A DNA stretch of 64,000 nt from Epichloe hybrida (taxonomy: Eukaryota; Ascomycota; Sordariomycetes; Hypocreales; Clavicipitaceae): the NCBI GenBank assembly GCA_019022495.1, contig JAFEKR010000005.1, forward strand, positions 2,170,001 through 2,234,000, read 5' to 3'. Of the stretch, positions 1 through 11,800 are shown piece after piece; the stretch's first letter is position 1; each line of letters starts with the position of its first letter. A program made the translations under genes and the position numbers. Under the pieces are notes generated by a model. It had not been told where the DNA came from and ran no database searches. It saw only the letters and a list, made by a program, of their open reading frames with translations.

Positions 1-1
1 G

Positions 2-73
2 GCGACAGCTACAGGGAAAGATGCAAAGGAAGATGGGGTCCAGGATGACGCTGTGGATGAGGATGCAGATTAG
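2..73 (+). CDS. 3' end of an unidentified protein-coding gene (partial)
   Basis: An open frame enters from the left edge and ends at a TAG at 71-73, giving 23 residues rich in Asp, Glu and Ala and ending in an acidic tail. The start lies outside the window. Nothing in these few residues identifies a family. A real gene end is plausible because the following 960 bases look like intergenic sequence and the frame has a biased acidic composition, but chance is not excluded. Confidence 0.35.
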   Translation, partial: ATATGKDAKEDGVQDDAVDEDAD

Positions 74-1037
74 ATTGCCCAACATGTATTGCATGTGTAT
101 TGCACGTGTATTAGATGAGACGACGAGGCGTTTGTTGACAATGATGCGGAATATCAAGGCGCATTTCAACTGACTCGAGAGAAACTTGGAATATTACGTA
201 TACGATCAAGTACTCATCATTTGCCAGCGTTGAGCTTTTGCGCAATCAAGCTGAACACTGCCACCGAGCCCATAAACAAGACAGCATTGTAGAACTGAGT
301 CCAAAGTCAGTCGCCAAAGCGATGAGTCGAGAATCACACAAACATGTACGTACAGCTCTCCTGGACACGTCTCTTTCTTCATCATCTGTCCGCGCTTCGA
401 TGAAGAGTCTCCTTAGATTAGGAAAGTTGGCCTACACTTCTATCAGTCTTGGCCCAGAAGAAGGGGCAAACTTCAGTGGACAGACCATCGTTTGTGTGAT
501 TTAAAGCATCAACAGCTTTATGAAAATGGATCGACGCAGCTGGGAGGAATGGTGCCAAAATGGGACTCGCAATCGGTTAATATCAGAATATATAAACTTC
601 AGTGTAATCCGTACATGTAGGTGGTACGCTGGGTGGAGCCCCGGTGCCTTTGACGGGCGCCAACCAATTGAACTGGCAAACATGGGTGGCCTGAACCTTT
701 TATCTGGCCAAGCTTCAAGTAATACGGGCATCTTTTGGGTCACGCTGGGCCCCTCTACGACACTAGGCCAAGGAGCCTAGCTTCAAGCAATACCAACTCG
801 TCCATCACCCTCACAACTCACCCTCGTCGTCGTCGACTTCCCGACTACAAGCCCGCACGAGGCGAAATTGGGGCCATTCGCGAGGCTCCGCGACTGCATG
901 TCTGACATAAAACCATCCCGTCAATCATCCTAACGAAATAACGACGTCGCCACGGGGGCATCACGACCCATCGTCTTCCCCATACCGCCTCTTCCCTGCC
1001 ACCTCCAACACCTCACGACCCCTCGAAAACGTTGACG
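74..1037. other. Intergenic region and 5' leader of the AP-1 beta gene
   Basis: No coding region is convincing here; the short open frames lack splice partners or recognisable motifs. The last 250 bases are rich in C and T with many CACC, CCTC and TCGTC runs, typical of a fungal core promoter and 5' untranslated leader. No TATA box is obvious close to the ATG. Confidence 0.4.
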
Positions 1038-3626
1038 ATGGCGGTGAATCGCATTCGCGGCGCCTTCGCCGCGCCCCGAAAAGGTGAAACCTTTGAGTTA
1101 CGGGCTGGTCTGGTGTCGCAGTACGCATACGAGCGCAAGGAGTCTATCCAGAAGACAATCATGGCCATGACTCTCGGTAAAGACGTCTCTGCACTGTTCC
1201 CCGATGTGTTGAAGAACATTGCCACCGCCGATCTAGACCAGAAGAAACTTGTCTACCTCTATTTAATGTGCGTTAATATTGCAATGTTCAATGGCTAGCT
1301 TGACCCGCGACAGAACAAGTGTTATCAGGGTTCGAAGAGGAGATTAGCGACCCGGTTTATATAAATCTGATGCTGTGCTGACCTCACTTACAGGAACTAC
1401 GCCAAGTCACATCCCGATCTCTGCATCCTTGCTGTGAATACATTTGTACAAGATTCAGAAGACCCGAATCCTCTCGTGCGAGCTCTAGCCATTCGCACGA
1501 TGGGTTGCATCCGAGTAGACAAGATGGTTGATTACATGGAAGAACCGTTACGGAAGACGCTACGAGACGAGTCACCGTATGTGCGAAAGACAGCTGCCAT
1601 TTGCGTGGCCAAACTGTTCGACCTCAACCCTTCCATGTGCATTGAGAACGGATTCATTGAAACGCTGCAGGAAATGATTGGCGACCCAAACCCCATGGTC
1701 GTTGCCAATTCTATTCAGGCACTGTCCGAAATCAGCGAAACTACACCAGAAACCAGGGCTCTTGTCATCACACCAGCGATCTTGAAGAAGCTCTTGATGG
1801 CTCTAAACGAATGCACAGAGTGGGGAAGAATCACAGTCTTGACAACTCTTGCCGACTATCCTGCGATAGACATGAAAGAATCGGAACACATCTGCGAACG
1901 CGTCGTACCCCAGTTTCAGCACGTGAACCCTGCCGTAGTGCTCGCAGCCATCAAGGTCGTATTCACTCATATGCAGGCCGTCAATCCGGAAACGGTTCGG
2001 TCTCTACTTAAAAAGATGGCACCCCCTCTTGGTATGTATATAAGATGCTGGAGTGATGCCATAGAGCCATAAAGTCATGCTGACAATCTCTCCTCTCTCT
2101 CATAGTGACTTTGGTAGCCTCTGCCCCCGAAGTTCAGTATGTTGCCTTGCGCAACATCGATCTGCTACTCCAAGCCAAGCCAGATATTCTTAGCAAGGAG
2201 CTGCGCGTTTTCTTCTGCAAATACAACGACCCACCGTACGTCAAGCTTCAGAAGCTCGAGATCATGGTACGGATAGCAAACGAGAAGAATTATGAACAGT
2301 TATTAGCCGAGTTAAAGGAATACGCCTTGGAGGTTGACATGGACTTTGTACGCCGAGCCGTCAAGGCTATTGGCCAAGTAGCGATCAAGATCGAAAACGC
2401 GAGTGCCAAGTGTGTACAAGCCCTGGAGGACCTCATTGCTACCAAGGTTAATTACGTGGTGCAAGAGGTTATCGTTGTTGTCAAGGATATATTGCGCAAA
2501 TATCCCGGTTACGAAGGCGTGATTCCGACGTTGTGCGAATACATTGATGAGCTAGATGAACCGAATGCCAGAGGAGCCCTCATCTGGATCGTTGGAGAGT
2601 ACGCAGAGAAGATCAGCAATGCAGACCAGATTTTGGAGAGCTTTGTGGATGGATTCATGGAAGAGTTCACCCAAGTAAGCATCATGAGGCAGCACCTGTC
2701 CGTGGCGATATATGCAATCGAAACTAACGCCCTCCTAGACCCAACTGCAAATACTGACTGCAGTCGTAAAGCTCTTTCTCAAGAAGCCAGGAAATACACA
2801 AGGACTGGTTCAAAAGGTTTTGCAGGCGGCCACCGCCGAGAATGATAACCCGGATATTCGTGACAGAGCATATGTCTATTGGCGTTTGCTGTCTGGTGAC
2901 TTGGATGTTGCCAAGGTAAGATATATCGCACACAGCAGGTTGACCAAATTGGCAGGACTGTTACTGACTTGGAGCCCCTAGACCATTGTTCTCTCTCAGA
3001 AACCAACTATCTCGACTACCATGACTAGTTTGCCATCTGCGTTGCTGGAGCAACTACTCTCCGAATTATCCACTTTGGCATCAGTATACCACAAGCCCCC
3101 GGAATCCTTTGTTGGAAAGGGCCGTTTCGGGGCCGACGAGATCCAGAGAGCAGCTATCCAAGAGCAACGGCAAAATGCCGCCGAGAACCCGATTGCTGCC
3201 TCTGTGGCTGCTGCCAATGGCAGCGGCGGAAGTTCATCGCAGAACAACATTGAAAACCTGCTTGATATCGACTTTGACGGAGCTGCACCTGCATCTCGCG
3301 AGCAACAGAGCGCCACGGCAACACCAGAACGAATGGCTAGTCCAGCTGGCGGAGCACCATCAGGTGGTATGGCCGACATGATGAGCATGTTTGACGCCCC
3401 TCCAGCTGGCGCAAGCTTCAATGCAGGCGTAGCCGCGACGGCAGGCCCCGGCAACGGTATGAGCGATTTGATGAGCGGATTTGATGGGTTGGACTTTGGT
3501 ACCAGCAGCAACTCCAGCCAGCCACTGCCTGCAGCCATGCAGCTTAAGAATGCACAAGGTGGCAATACGCAGACACCGAGCCAGACACAGCAGAAGGACA
3601 ATGAAGACTTGCTGGGTTTGTTGTAA
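1038..3626 (+). CDS. APL2: AP-1 adaptor complex beta subunit (beta adaptin)
   Basis: Large subunit of the clathrin adaptor AP-1, acting at the trans-Golgi and endosomes. Five exons can be joined in frame: 1038-1267, 1394-2031, 2106-2674, 2739-2915 and 2982-3626, giving 752 residues. All four introns have GT and AG ends. The N-terminal 550 residues form the adaptin trunk of HEAT-like repeats, with family motifs such as [20 protein letters not shown] and [14 protein letters not shown]. The C-terminal part is a low-complexity hinge with a clathrin box (LLDID, about residue 631) and a second Leu-rich motif (DLLGLL) at the very end. There is no appendage (ear) domain, as is usual for fungal AP-1 beta and unlike animal beta adaptins of over 900 residues. 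AP-2 beta is the main alternative. The ATG at 1038 is the first in frame. Confidence 0.93.
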
Positions 3627-4013
3627 GATGCTTGACCAAATACATAGAAGAAAAAAACCGGGTGGAAGTGGTTTTGAAAACATTAGGCATCCCTTAGTAG
3701 ACTACTATGGCCTCTCAAATGAAAGTAGAAAAAATCTCGCAGCATTTGGAAGCAGCATTTGGAAGAACCACTTTATCGCCGTTTTTGTTATTATATTCCC
3801 ATCTGCCCATTGTACCATTGGATTCGGATTCGCCGCCAATCTTGTCCTGCACACACCATTTGAGTTCTAAAATTGCCATCATGCATGTGTCAATATCATT
3901 AACGCCGATTTTCGCACTGACATTATTTCCCTTCAGCCGCCTGCCCTCATCTAGTAAAAAACCCTGTCCATTTTCCGTGCCAGCGTTTCTTCATCGCTCT
4001 GCGATCGACACTA
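3627..4013. other. Intergenic space between convergent genes
   Basis: This holds the 3' ends of the AP-1 beta gene (plus strand) and the BolA gene (minus strand). No conserved reading frame is visible. An open frame running on from 3481 is an extension of an alternative frame of the AP-1 gene. Confidence 0.4.
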
Positions 4014-4459
4014 TTATGAACTTGTACCCTCGACCTGTCCCCCGACCGTCCCGTCCATTGATGGGCCAGACTTGCTCTTGTCCCGCCCCCACTCATCCGG
4101 TGTTTGACACTTGGCTGTCCATGCGTGAATGGCGGCAATTTCCTCTTTCAGGGCGGCGTTGGTCAAGCGATGGCGTTTAAGAGAGTTGAGGCCTTGGAAT
4201 TGGGGCGAGACGATGAGACATGTGAACGCTTGGCCGCAGCCACCTGGGGATTCGAGCGGAAGACATCAGTTTCCATTGTTTCATGTATCCCATCTGTCTT
4301 TGCGTATTCGACGGACTCTCCGTGTCATGACCATGGGAACAGTATACAGCAACGAGAGAGTAATGGCTGCGTACCTGACATGTCGGTGACTTCGACGTGG
4401 ATAGCTTGGAGGCGCTGCGTAATTGCCTCGCGAATCGAGGCATCCGTAATCTGGGACAT
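4014..4459 (-). CDS. FRA2: BolA family protein (Fra2/BOLA2-like)
   Basis: Small BolA protein. In yeast Fra2 partners with monothiol glutaredoxins and holds a [2Fe-2S] cluster in cytosolic iron signalling. Two exons on the minus strand (4459-4375 and 4243-4014) join through an intron of 131 bases with a GTACGC donor and a CCCCAG acceptor, giving 104 residues. The splice restores the motif MSGGCGQAF, followed by LKRHRLTNAALKEEIAAIHAW, which holds the invariant BolA His and the Asn-x-Ala-Leu-Lys-Glu signature. A tail of about 24 polar residues follows the fold. The Cys in the GGCG loop and the His are the expected cluster ligands. The gene is divergent from the NIF3 gene and convergent with AP-1 beta. 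The split frame makes it easy to miss. Confidence 0.88.
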
Positions 4460-5159
4460 GTCTTCTGATCAGGGCGATCTGGCGAGCAGACGGACCGACG
4501 GGTCAGACTGTGGTGTCGGGGAAAGAAAAGGGCTGTGTGAAAAGAGCGACGATGATCACCGCGGGACACGGACAAGTGACGTAGCGCAGGTATGTACGGA
4601 GTAGTTAGTCCGTAGCGAGAGGCCTTGAGCAATTATAGGGTGCAACGTAAGCAGCGGCTGACTGACTGACATTATGTACATTACTTGCTCTTGCTTCTTT
4701 AGTCTGTTAATATTACATCAGCGCCCAAAAGTAGTAATCTAGGGACTGGTCTGTAACAGGATAAAAGAAATGAAATTATTATCACTGTAAGAACCCAGAA
4801 GGTGTGCTGGTTTCCGCAGTAGACCACAAGATCAGTCAATGCTAGCCACTGCCAACGTTGCACCTTACAATTTGTGAGACCGGTGGTTCCCTGCAGGCCC
4901 CGCTACAGCGCCTCGCAATGACTTGGAGATTACAAGTTGATATGCTTTAAAATATAGCTAGCCTATTAGGGCAGAGAATAACTTGGGTGGTGAAAAGTAG
5001 TATCAGTGTACATAAAGCACGCAGTAGCTAGATAGATGACTAAGGCATACAAGCATTATCACACCCCAACAAACTTTTGGTTGCACTTTAGACTTCACCT
5101 TCGACTTGGACGCCTCAACCAATTCGCCAATTGAATCACTGGTTTTTGTCAAACTTGAC
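4460..5159. promoter_or_regulatory. Divergent promoter between BolA and NIF3 genes
   Basis: This stretch of about 700 bases separates the divergent starts of the BolA gene (minus) and the NIF3 gene (plus). It has no conserved coding sequence. A moderately AT-rich core lies around 4,670-5,060. No specific binding motif could be assigned by eye. Confidence 0.35.
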
Positions 5160-6421
5160 ATGAGGGCAGCTTCAAGACTCCATTGCCACTTGATCACCAA
5201 TCCTCAACATCTCACTGGATCCAAGTTCTGGCCTCCTTCCACCCGTCAGTTACGAAAAGCACACCGTGCTCGCTCATCCTCCGCAGTGCCGCTGTCTCGC
5301 ATAAATTTCTCTTCTTTTTCTTCGAAAAGGTATTTTCGCGGTCGTTACACGATGGGACCATGGGGAGCGTGGCAGGTGCAGTCATCAAAGTTCACTCAGC
5401 TCGTGGTGGAATCAATGAAAAAGCTGTGAGAAGATGAATCCGTTTCTTTCGCACCCCAAACCACTCTCTATCATCTATTCGTAGAAACGACGATGAGTTA
5501 ATTGACTTTTCTGGCTCAAAGATATCCCGAAGAGCTTGCCGACAGATCCTGGGACAACGTCGGTCTCCTGGTTGGCAATTCCGAGGCACAGGGCCAGCAA
5601 CCCCGCGTGCTTGTCACAAACGATCTCACTTGGCAAGTTGCGGATGATGCCATTGAAAAGAGAGTAAGTGTCATCGTCAGCTATCGTAAGTAGACCGCCA
5701 CCTCTGCTTCAACATGACGCAAAAAAAAAAACAGTCATCCTGGTTAATCTCGTCAGGAAGCGCAGACCCTTTTATTTTTTCTGGGCTCAAATCCATCACC
5801 AATGATGATCCACAGCAAGCGACTCTGCTGCGATTGGCACGAGCAGAGATAGCCGTGTACTGCCCACATACGGCTGTTGACGCGGCGCCCCAAGGTCTTA
5901 ATACCTGGCTCGCAGACATTGTGTCGGGGCCTCATTATGACAAACGGTCTGTCGCTATCCCGTGCTCCGCGGCGCCAGAGTCGCACTCTCCTGCAGGCTA
6001 CGGAGCGCTGGGCAAGTTTGAAAACCCTGTCTCTTTGGTAGAGATCCTCCAACGTCTAGCAGCAGAGCTAGGTGGGCTCAAGCACATCATGATAGCGAGC
6101 CCTGTAGGCGCCGAGATCAGGACAACACTTGTTCGGAGCTTTGGCGTCTGCGCTGGCAGCGGATATGACGTTTTGAAAAAGGCCGACGTGGACCTGTTGG
6201 TCACGGGGGAAGCAAGTCATCATTCGGCACTGCGGGCTATTCAGCAGGGAAGGACGCTGGTGCAGGTTTTCCACAGCAATTCGGAGAGGGGATATCTGCA
6301 CAAGGTTCTTGCTCCGAGACTGGAGAAGGAGCTCAAGGCAGTTGTGCCCGAGGCCGAAGTCTTGCTAAGTCAATTCGACAAAGATCCGTTCACCATTTGC
6401 GACATTGATGAGCTGGACTAA
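5160..6421 (+). CDS. NIF3: NIF3-like (DUF34) metal-binding protein
   Basis: NIF3/DUF34 family member, a dinuclear-metal protein of broad distribution whose cellular reaction is unsettled. Three exons join in frame: up to 5425, 5522-5685 and 5766-6421. The joins rebuild MKKLYPEELADRSWDNVG and SYHPFIFSGLKS. Family metal-ligand motifs are visible: SYHP near the start, HTAVDA in the middle, and GEASHH plus FHSNSERGYL near the C-terminus. From ATG 5352 the protein has 297 residues, which matches the family core. The frame stays open upstream to an ATG at 5160 and adds 64 residues rich in Arg and Ser with few acidic residues, resembling a mitochondrial presequence. The longer form is given here, but the 5352 start is a real alternative. 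The gene is divergent from the BolA gene. Confidence 0.85.
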
Positions 6422-6607
6422 AGTTACAGGTGGGCATTGCACGTGTTGCACTTTGCACAGTAGAAAAAGTAGTGACGAGGTTGTATCTGGGGTGTGTCCA
6501 TAAAAGCCAGGAGTAACACGAGCGAAAAAAAAAAAGGCGAGGTTACTACGATGAAGCAGAACAGCAAAACAAAGTCTCGAATGACTGACGTGTTTTGTAT
6601 CAATGTG

Positions 6608-7567
6608 TCACCGGCTGTCCCTTGATAGTCTCTGTGACTGTTGTTGCGAATGATTCTGCGCCTGCACGCTCTTGGGTATGAAGACGGCATCCCCCTCATC
6701 AATCAACGCCTGAACGTCGTCGCCACCTATTCCCTTTTCCAGCCACGCGACTAACAGACGTTTCGGCATCTCCCATTGTCTCTTGGCCTCTTGCATTTTA
6801 CCGTCCTTGACGAGATCCCTTAACCGCTGAGGTGTGGCCAGCACTTCCACAGCCAGTTGGCGTGTCCTCTGTCGCCGCAGCTCGGCCTCCCTCTTGATCC
6901 CTTTCTCCGAGTCCGGCGCTGGCACCGACTCGCGAAGCTTTTCTCGTATCGACAACGCCTGCGAATAGATCTGGGCAATGGCAGGATCGAGCGTCGATGC
7001 CATTGGATTCAACGGGTCCATGTTTGCGCGCATCTGGAGCAAATTCCCCATCATCAGTATTAATATTATGCCTTCATTCATGTTCCGGCTGAATGCGTCC
7101 TGGTTGTGACGTCGTCAACTCACCTTGCGAATTGTTTCCGTCGCCGTAATTAATTTACTGTAATTATCATACACGAGCGCCTTCTTCTCGGCATCCAGGG
7201 CGCGCACCTCCCCGACGACCTGCGTGTACAGGCGCAGCAGTTCTTCGAGACCACTGTTGCCCACCACGCGGGCGACGTATTCGCCCGCGTTGAAATCAGG
7301 GTGATCTAGGTCGCTGGAGGGGACTTCTGAGCCTGCAATGTCGATTCTTGGGGCGCGGAGCTTGTAGAAGTCTCGGAGGGCGGCTCTGTTGGAGCGTTTG
7401 GACGTCGAGGGTGGCAGAGGAGCGGGAGGAGCAGCAGATGCTTGCACGGGAGATGCGATGCCCGAGCGGGTGGTCTCGAGGGACGGTCGGCCAGAGGATG
7501 TAGGTGTGCTGGAGGGAAGGCGGCGCAGAGGGGTGGAGGGTTCGCGGGGAGAGGCTATTGTTGACAT
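6608..7567 (-). CDS. VPS51: Vps51 subunit of the GARP tethering complex
   Basis: Vps51 links the GARP complex (Vps51-54) to the SNARE Tlg1 for endosome-to-Golgi retrograde transport. Two minus-strand exons, 7567-7124 and 7033-6608, are separated by an intron of 90 bases with a GTGAGT donor and a CTCCAG acceptor. They give 289 residues. The diagnostic Vps51 core spans the junction: residues leading to ALVYDNYSKLITATETIRK, then MRANMDPLN. Before it lie a Ser/Pro/Thr-rich N-terminus and the pair ALRDFYKL and DFNAGEYV. The length suits fungal Vps51, much shorter than the animal protein. The start was placed at the ATG at 7567 (MSTIASP). The frame is open to 7726, but the extra residues are Pro-rich and look like translated leader. 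Divergent from RMI1 by 333 bases. Confidence 0.87.
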
Positions 7568-7900
7568 GTTGGGGATGCCATGGGGCGTGATTTTGTCGTG
7601 AAGTTGGAAGGGGGTTGGTGGTGGTGGTGGTGGTGGTTTGGACAAGAAAGTCGATGTGGGACGGGGTTTTGGTGGCATACACATATGGCGCTGCGCCAGG
7701 GTGGCGATGTTGACTTTCGTTGGCAATAGCTTTCCGGAGTGTGCTGGGGCGCTAGCCGCGGCGGCAGGGGCTGCTGTTCCGCGTGCCGTTGTAATAATAG
7801 TGCGAGGTTTACATCCACTTCACTCCAACCGCAACTCGGATAAAATCGAAGCTTCATTCATCCTCAACATGAACCCCCGACCTCGCACGCGTTCACTCCG

Positions 7901-8644
7901 ATGGACCTCGCAACCCGCCTACGCACCCAAATCACATCGCAGCATCTCCCTTGCCCTTCTTCCTCACTCCTCACCAGTCTCACAACCACCCGCTCGCCGC
8001 CTCCGCCACTCCCCTCGCTCGTCGCCACAGCCAAAGCGCGCCTCTTGGCGTGCGACCTCACCACCAGCGACCTCGTCGATGCCTCACAGCTGTCTGCTTT
8101 CCCGGCCGAGATTCTCGACGCCTCCAATGTCAAGGAGGTGACTCTTGCTCAAGATGTCTGCGTGCAGATCCTGGATCTCGAGAATCTGAGCCTGTCGCGG
8201 TGGGAGCAGATTGAGGAGCTGGAAGCCATTGAGCGTGGAGAGAGAACCCGAGGCAGGCAGATTATCCGCGTGACGGGTGACGGCGATGACCGAGATGGCC
8301 ACGGCGATGCTTCCGCAGCGTCAAGTCGGCCACCTCCTGCTGGGTCAGGAAGAAATGCGACGCATCGTCTCGTGCTACAGGACCGGAAGGGCGCGAGAGT
8401 CTATGCGGTTGAGCTGAAGAGGATGGAGGGTATAGGGGTTGCTACGACAAGTATAGGTTGCAAGATGGTGGTACGGGCCGGCACTGTCATAGCTCGGGGA
8501 ACCGTCTTGCTCTCGCCAGAGAACTGTGTGTTGCTCGGCGGCAAGATTGATGCTTGGCATGATGCCTGGGTCGTGAGTAGGATGGCAAGGTTGAAAGAGG
8601 CGGTTGGGGCTGGAGCAGATGGCAGGTCATCTACATCGAGGTAA
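7901..8644 (+). CDS. RMI1: RecQ-mediated genome instability protein 1 (Rmi1)
   Basis: OB-fold component of the Sgs1-Top3-Rmi1 complex, which dissolves double Holliday junctions. It is a single exon of 247 residues. The N-terminal helical part is followed by the OB fold, with motifs HRLVLQDRKGARVYAVELKR, MVVRAGTVIARGTVLLSPEN and LLGGKIDAWHDAWV that match the Rmi1 N-terminal domain. An insertion of about 35 residues rich in Gly, Asp, Arg and Ser (roughly residues 122-155) interrupts the fold. It is the likely site of the loop that contacts Top3 in yeast and human proteins. Its 3' end lies 198 bases from the stop of the convergent SKI3 gene. Confidence 0.88.
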   Translation: MDLATRLRTQITSQHLPCPSSSLLTSLTTTRSPPPPLPSLVATAKARLLACDLTTSDLVDASQLSAFPAEILDASNVKEVTLAQDVCVQILDLENLSLSRWEQIEELEAIERGERTRGRQIIRVTGDGDDRDGHGDASAASSRPPPAGSGRNATHRLVLQDRKGARVYAVELKRMEGIGVATTSIGCKMVVRAGTVIARGTVLLSPENCVLLGGKIDAWHDAWVVSRMARLKEAVGAGADGRSSTSR

Positions 8645-8842
8645 AGGGCTGCGTGGATGGAGAGACTCTCAGTCAGAAGTTGCGTCATTAAGATACCCTT
8701 GGGGGGGTTTTCTCCCCCCTCTCCTTTAAAGATGGAAAAGAAATTATGCTCACAGCACAGACTAGACTTTTCGATGCTGTTCTCGCAATCAACCGTTCTC
8801 ATCTATATATCAGGTTTTGCAGTTATATTTTCGTCTTTACTC

Positions 8843-11800
8843 CTATATACCCTCAGTAGAAGCTCTCAAAGCCGTCCAACCAAATGTTTCCCACGGCGAC
8901 AGAACTGCTGCTCTTTGCGCATCCGCCGCCTTGCCCGTGCCAGCATGGGCCCTGGCCAGGTCCTCTGCTTCCAAGGTCCCCCTTGGTGGAATCCCTCTTG
9001 TGGCTACCTTGAGAGCCAGCTGGGCCGCGTACTGGTCACCAGTGACTTCGGCCAGCGACGACCAGCCATGTGGTAGATGCGGGTACAGCATCACGTCTTC
9101 TTGTACTTGCTGCATCATGTCTTGCTCCGTGTGCCCGTCTGCCATCCCGGCTATGGAGCAAAGTACTTGGCCAATTTGCGACTGGTCTGCCAGAGTGACC
9201 TTCTCATTGGTGCGAAGACCCTTCAGCTCTTCGACTACTGCTTCCAGACTGCCTTCATCCTGGTCTAGCAAGGCGACCACGCCAAGCAGCAGCACGCTTT
9301 GTACGTGGTTGGGCTGCTTTTCAATGACATTAAATAGAGCTTCGCGGGCCTTGTCTCGCGAGCGTTCGGTGCCTTGAGCCCATAATACTTGCGCCAGGAG
9401 ACAGGTGGCGTCAGGGTTGTTGTCTGATTCTTCGAGAGCAGATTGAAAGTACGTTTCTGCCTCTTGGTATTCGCCCAGAAAGTACTTCCCCAGTCCCACT
9501 GTCAAATGAGCCGATAATCTGGCCATCTTCCTCTGTTCTACCGTGAGCTCGCTCTCTGTCTCATCGCTGCTTAGCCCCAAGGCCGTTTCTGCTCCTTCTA
9601 CGGCCTGTTCGTATTTTCCGGCGGCCAGGTATGCTCTTGCGAGGTCGTTGCGTGCTAGGGTGAACCGCGCGAGGCTCTCCAGTGACTCAGTCTTTTCGTA
9701 GTCGCTTTCAATCACACTGCACAGCTTTTCCAGCATCTTGACAGCACTTGAGCTATCTCGTGTGCGCTCTTCAAACATGGCGGACAAGTGACCGAATGCA
9801 AGGTCTTGTGGTCGCAACCTTTGCAGTTGACTAAGAGCAAACAGCGGTTGGATCAGAGACGCGACCGTCATGTTGGATGGCGCAGTCAGGACATGATCGA
9901 ACATTGAGGAAGAGTAATGCTTTCGTGTTGGCGTTGACGAGGCTTCTGAAATCTCCATGGCGTGGGTGAACAAGCCTCTGGCTTCCTTGATGTTTCTAGC
10001 CAGTAGAGCTAAGAGCCCCTGACCAAGCCAAGCATGTGCATACTCAGGGTCAGCTGATTGTCCTCTAGTAAAGGCCTCTTTCGCAAGTGTAGAGTCACCA
10101 GAAAGCAATGCCAGCACACCAAGATTTGTCCATCCAACGGGGCTTCGTTCGTTGAGGTGCAAGCTTCTGGCAAAGGCATGCTGCGAGACAGGCGGGCTGA
10201 TTTCACTCGTAATGACCCCGAGGGCGTTCCAAAAGTCGGGATTGCCACTCTCCAGTTCAATGGCGCGTTTGAATGCCCTGACGGATGCCTTCATGTAGTT
10301 GCTGGACTTCTTTCGTGAGCTCGTAGGGAGACACGTGTGCCCTCGGTGCTCAGCCCAACCCAAGTTGTAATAGGCAACGGCTTGTGCGTGAATATCGCCC
10401 GCCGAAACATGGATAGCCTGTTTGCAGGAGAGTATCATGGCGTGAATGCAGCGGGTCATGCCTGTCCCGACCTGTTCATCTTGGGAATAGATTCCGTTGG
10501 CATATACCACATCTGTTCCGACCCTATCCACCGTGGCAAATAGCTCATAAGCTTGTTGGTCACTCGACTCCAACAGTGCCTTGAGTTGTTCTGAAGGGAA
10601 ATCAGCCGTTCGACTTTGAACAGAGCAAAAGACCGACATGGCATCGGCAAGGCTTTTCCAGAAGTTGAACGTTTGTTTGACATAGCCAGGTGTTGTGCAA
10701 GCAAAGCCGATGGTTTCGATAGCCAGTTGGACCGCTTTTCCAAACAACCCCTTTTCAACGGAGGCCAACGCGTTTTCTACCATTGTCTGCAGGAGAGAAA
10801 TAATCACACCTTGTTCTTCAGGATGTGTCTCGACAACGGCCTGATACAGAGCAATAGATTCGTCGTATTCGCCCAATTCACGCTTAACGTTACCAAGCAT
10901 GTACTTGGTGAACCAAGTGGCAGCTGAGACGTCGGCTTCAGCCTTCTCCTCCAGACTTTGTGCATTCATAATTGCCTTAGTAGCCGCAATGAAACGACCA
11001 GAACTGTAATAACTTTCACCGAGTCCTACCCATGAGTGGTAATCGCTTGGTGATAGGCGCAGCGCTGCCTGGAACGAAACGATTGCCCCATGGAAGTCTT
11101 GCTTGTTCAATTCAGCCACGCCCATTGCCGCAAAGGGCCAGCTGATGCCCTTTCTCTTTGACCCTGGAGGTGGTTTGACTTTGTCGGAATTAATGATCCT
11201 TTGCGCCACCAATTCAACTCTCTCCCAGTCACCCTCCTCGGCAAATGACCTTGCCAGTCGCTCTGCGGCCATTACCTCTGTCGCAGAGAGTTCTAGAGCT
11301 CTTTGAAAGCATCGCCGGGCACGCTTCCTGTCCTTGGCGTAGTCATAGTAGAAGATGCCCAGGCTTGTGTAAGTTGAAGCATGGTTCATGTTATTGTTAA
11401 GTACATTCAGCCAGTATCCGTATGCACACTCGCCCTTGCGCTGTTTCCTTGCTTGCCGGCTCGAGTCCAAGTTCCAGATGCAGCGCCCTATACGATACTG
11501 AGTATCTGCTAGTAATACTTTGTGTGTGGCGATCTCCTTCCGCAGAAGCGGCAAGCACTCGGATAGTTCGTCTTTGGCTGTTTGCCAGTCTCCTTTCAAT
11601 GCCTTCACCCAGGCAGCCTCTGACCGGACTCGAAGGTTGGAATCATCACGCTCCAAGGCACGTTCGAAAAAGTCAATAGCCTCGTCATATTCCTCTTCCT
11701 CTTCGAAAATGAGACCAACACCAATGAGCGCTGAAGTCGACGTTGCATCTCGCTCGAGGATTTTTTCGAAAAGACTTTTTGCTTCTTGATGATGTCTGGG

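Noticed and set aside
3481..4180. Plus-strand frames downstream of the AP-1 gene
   Set aside because: Shadow frames that run from the AP-1 last exon into the 3' region and overlap the BolA exon antisense.
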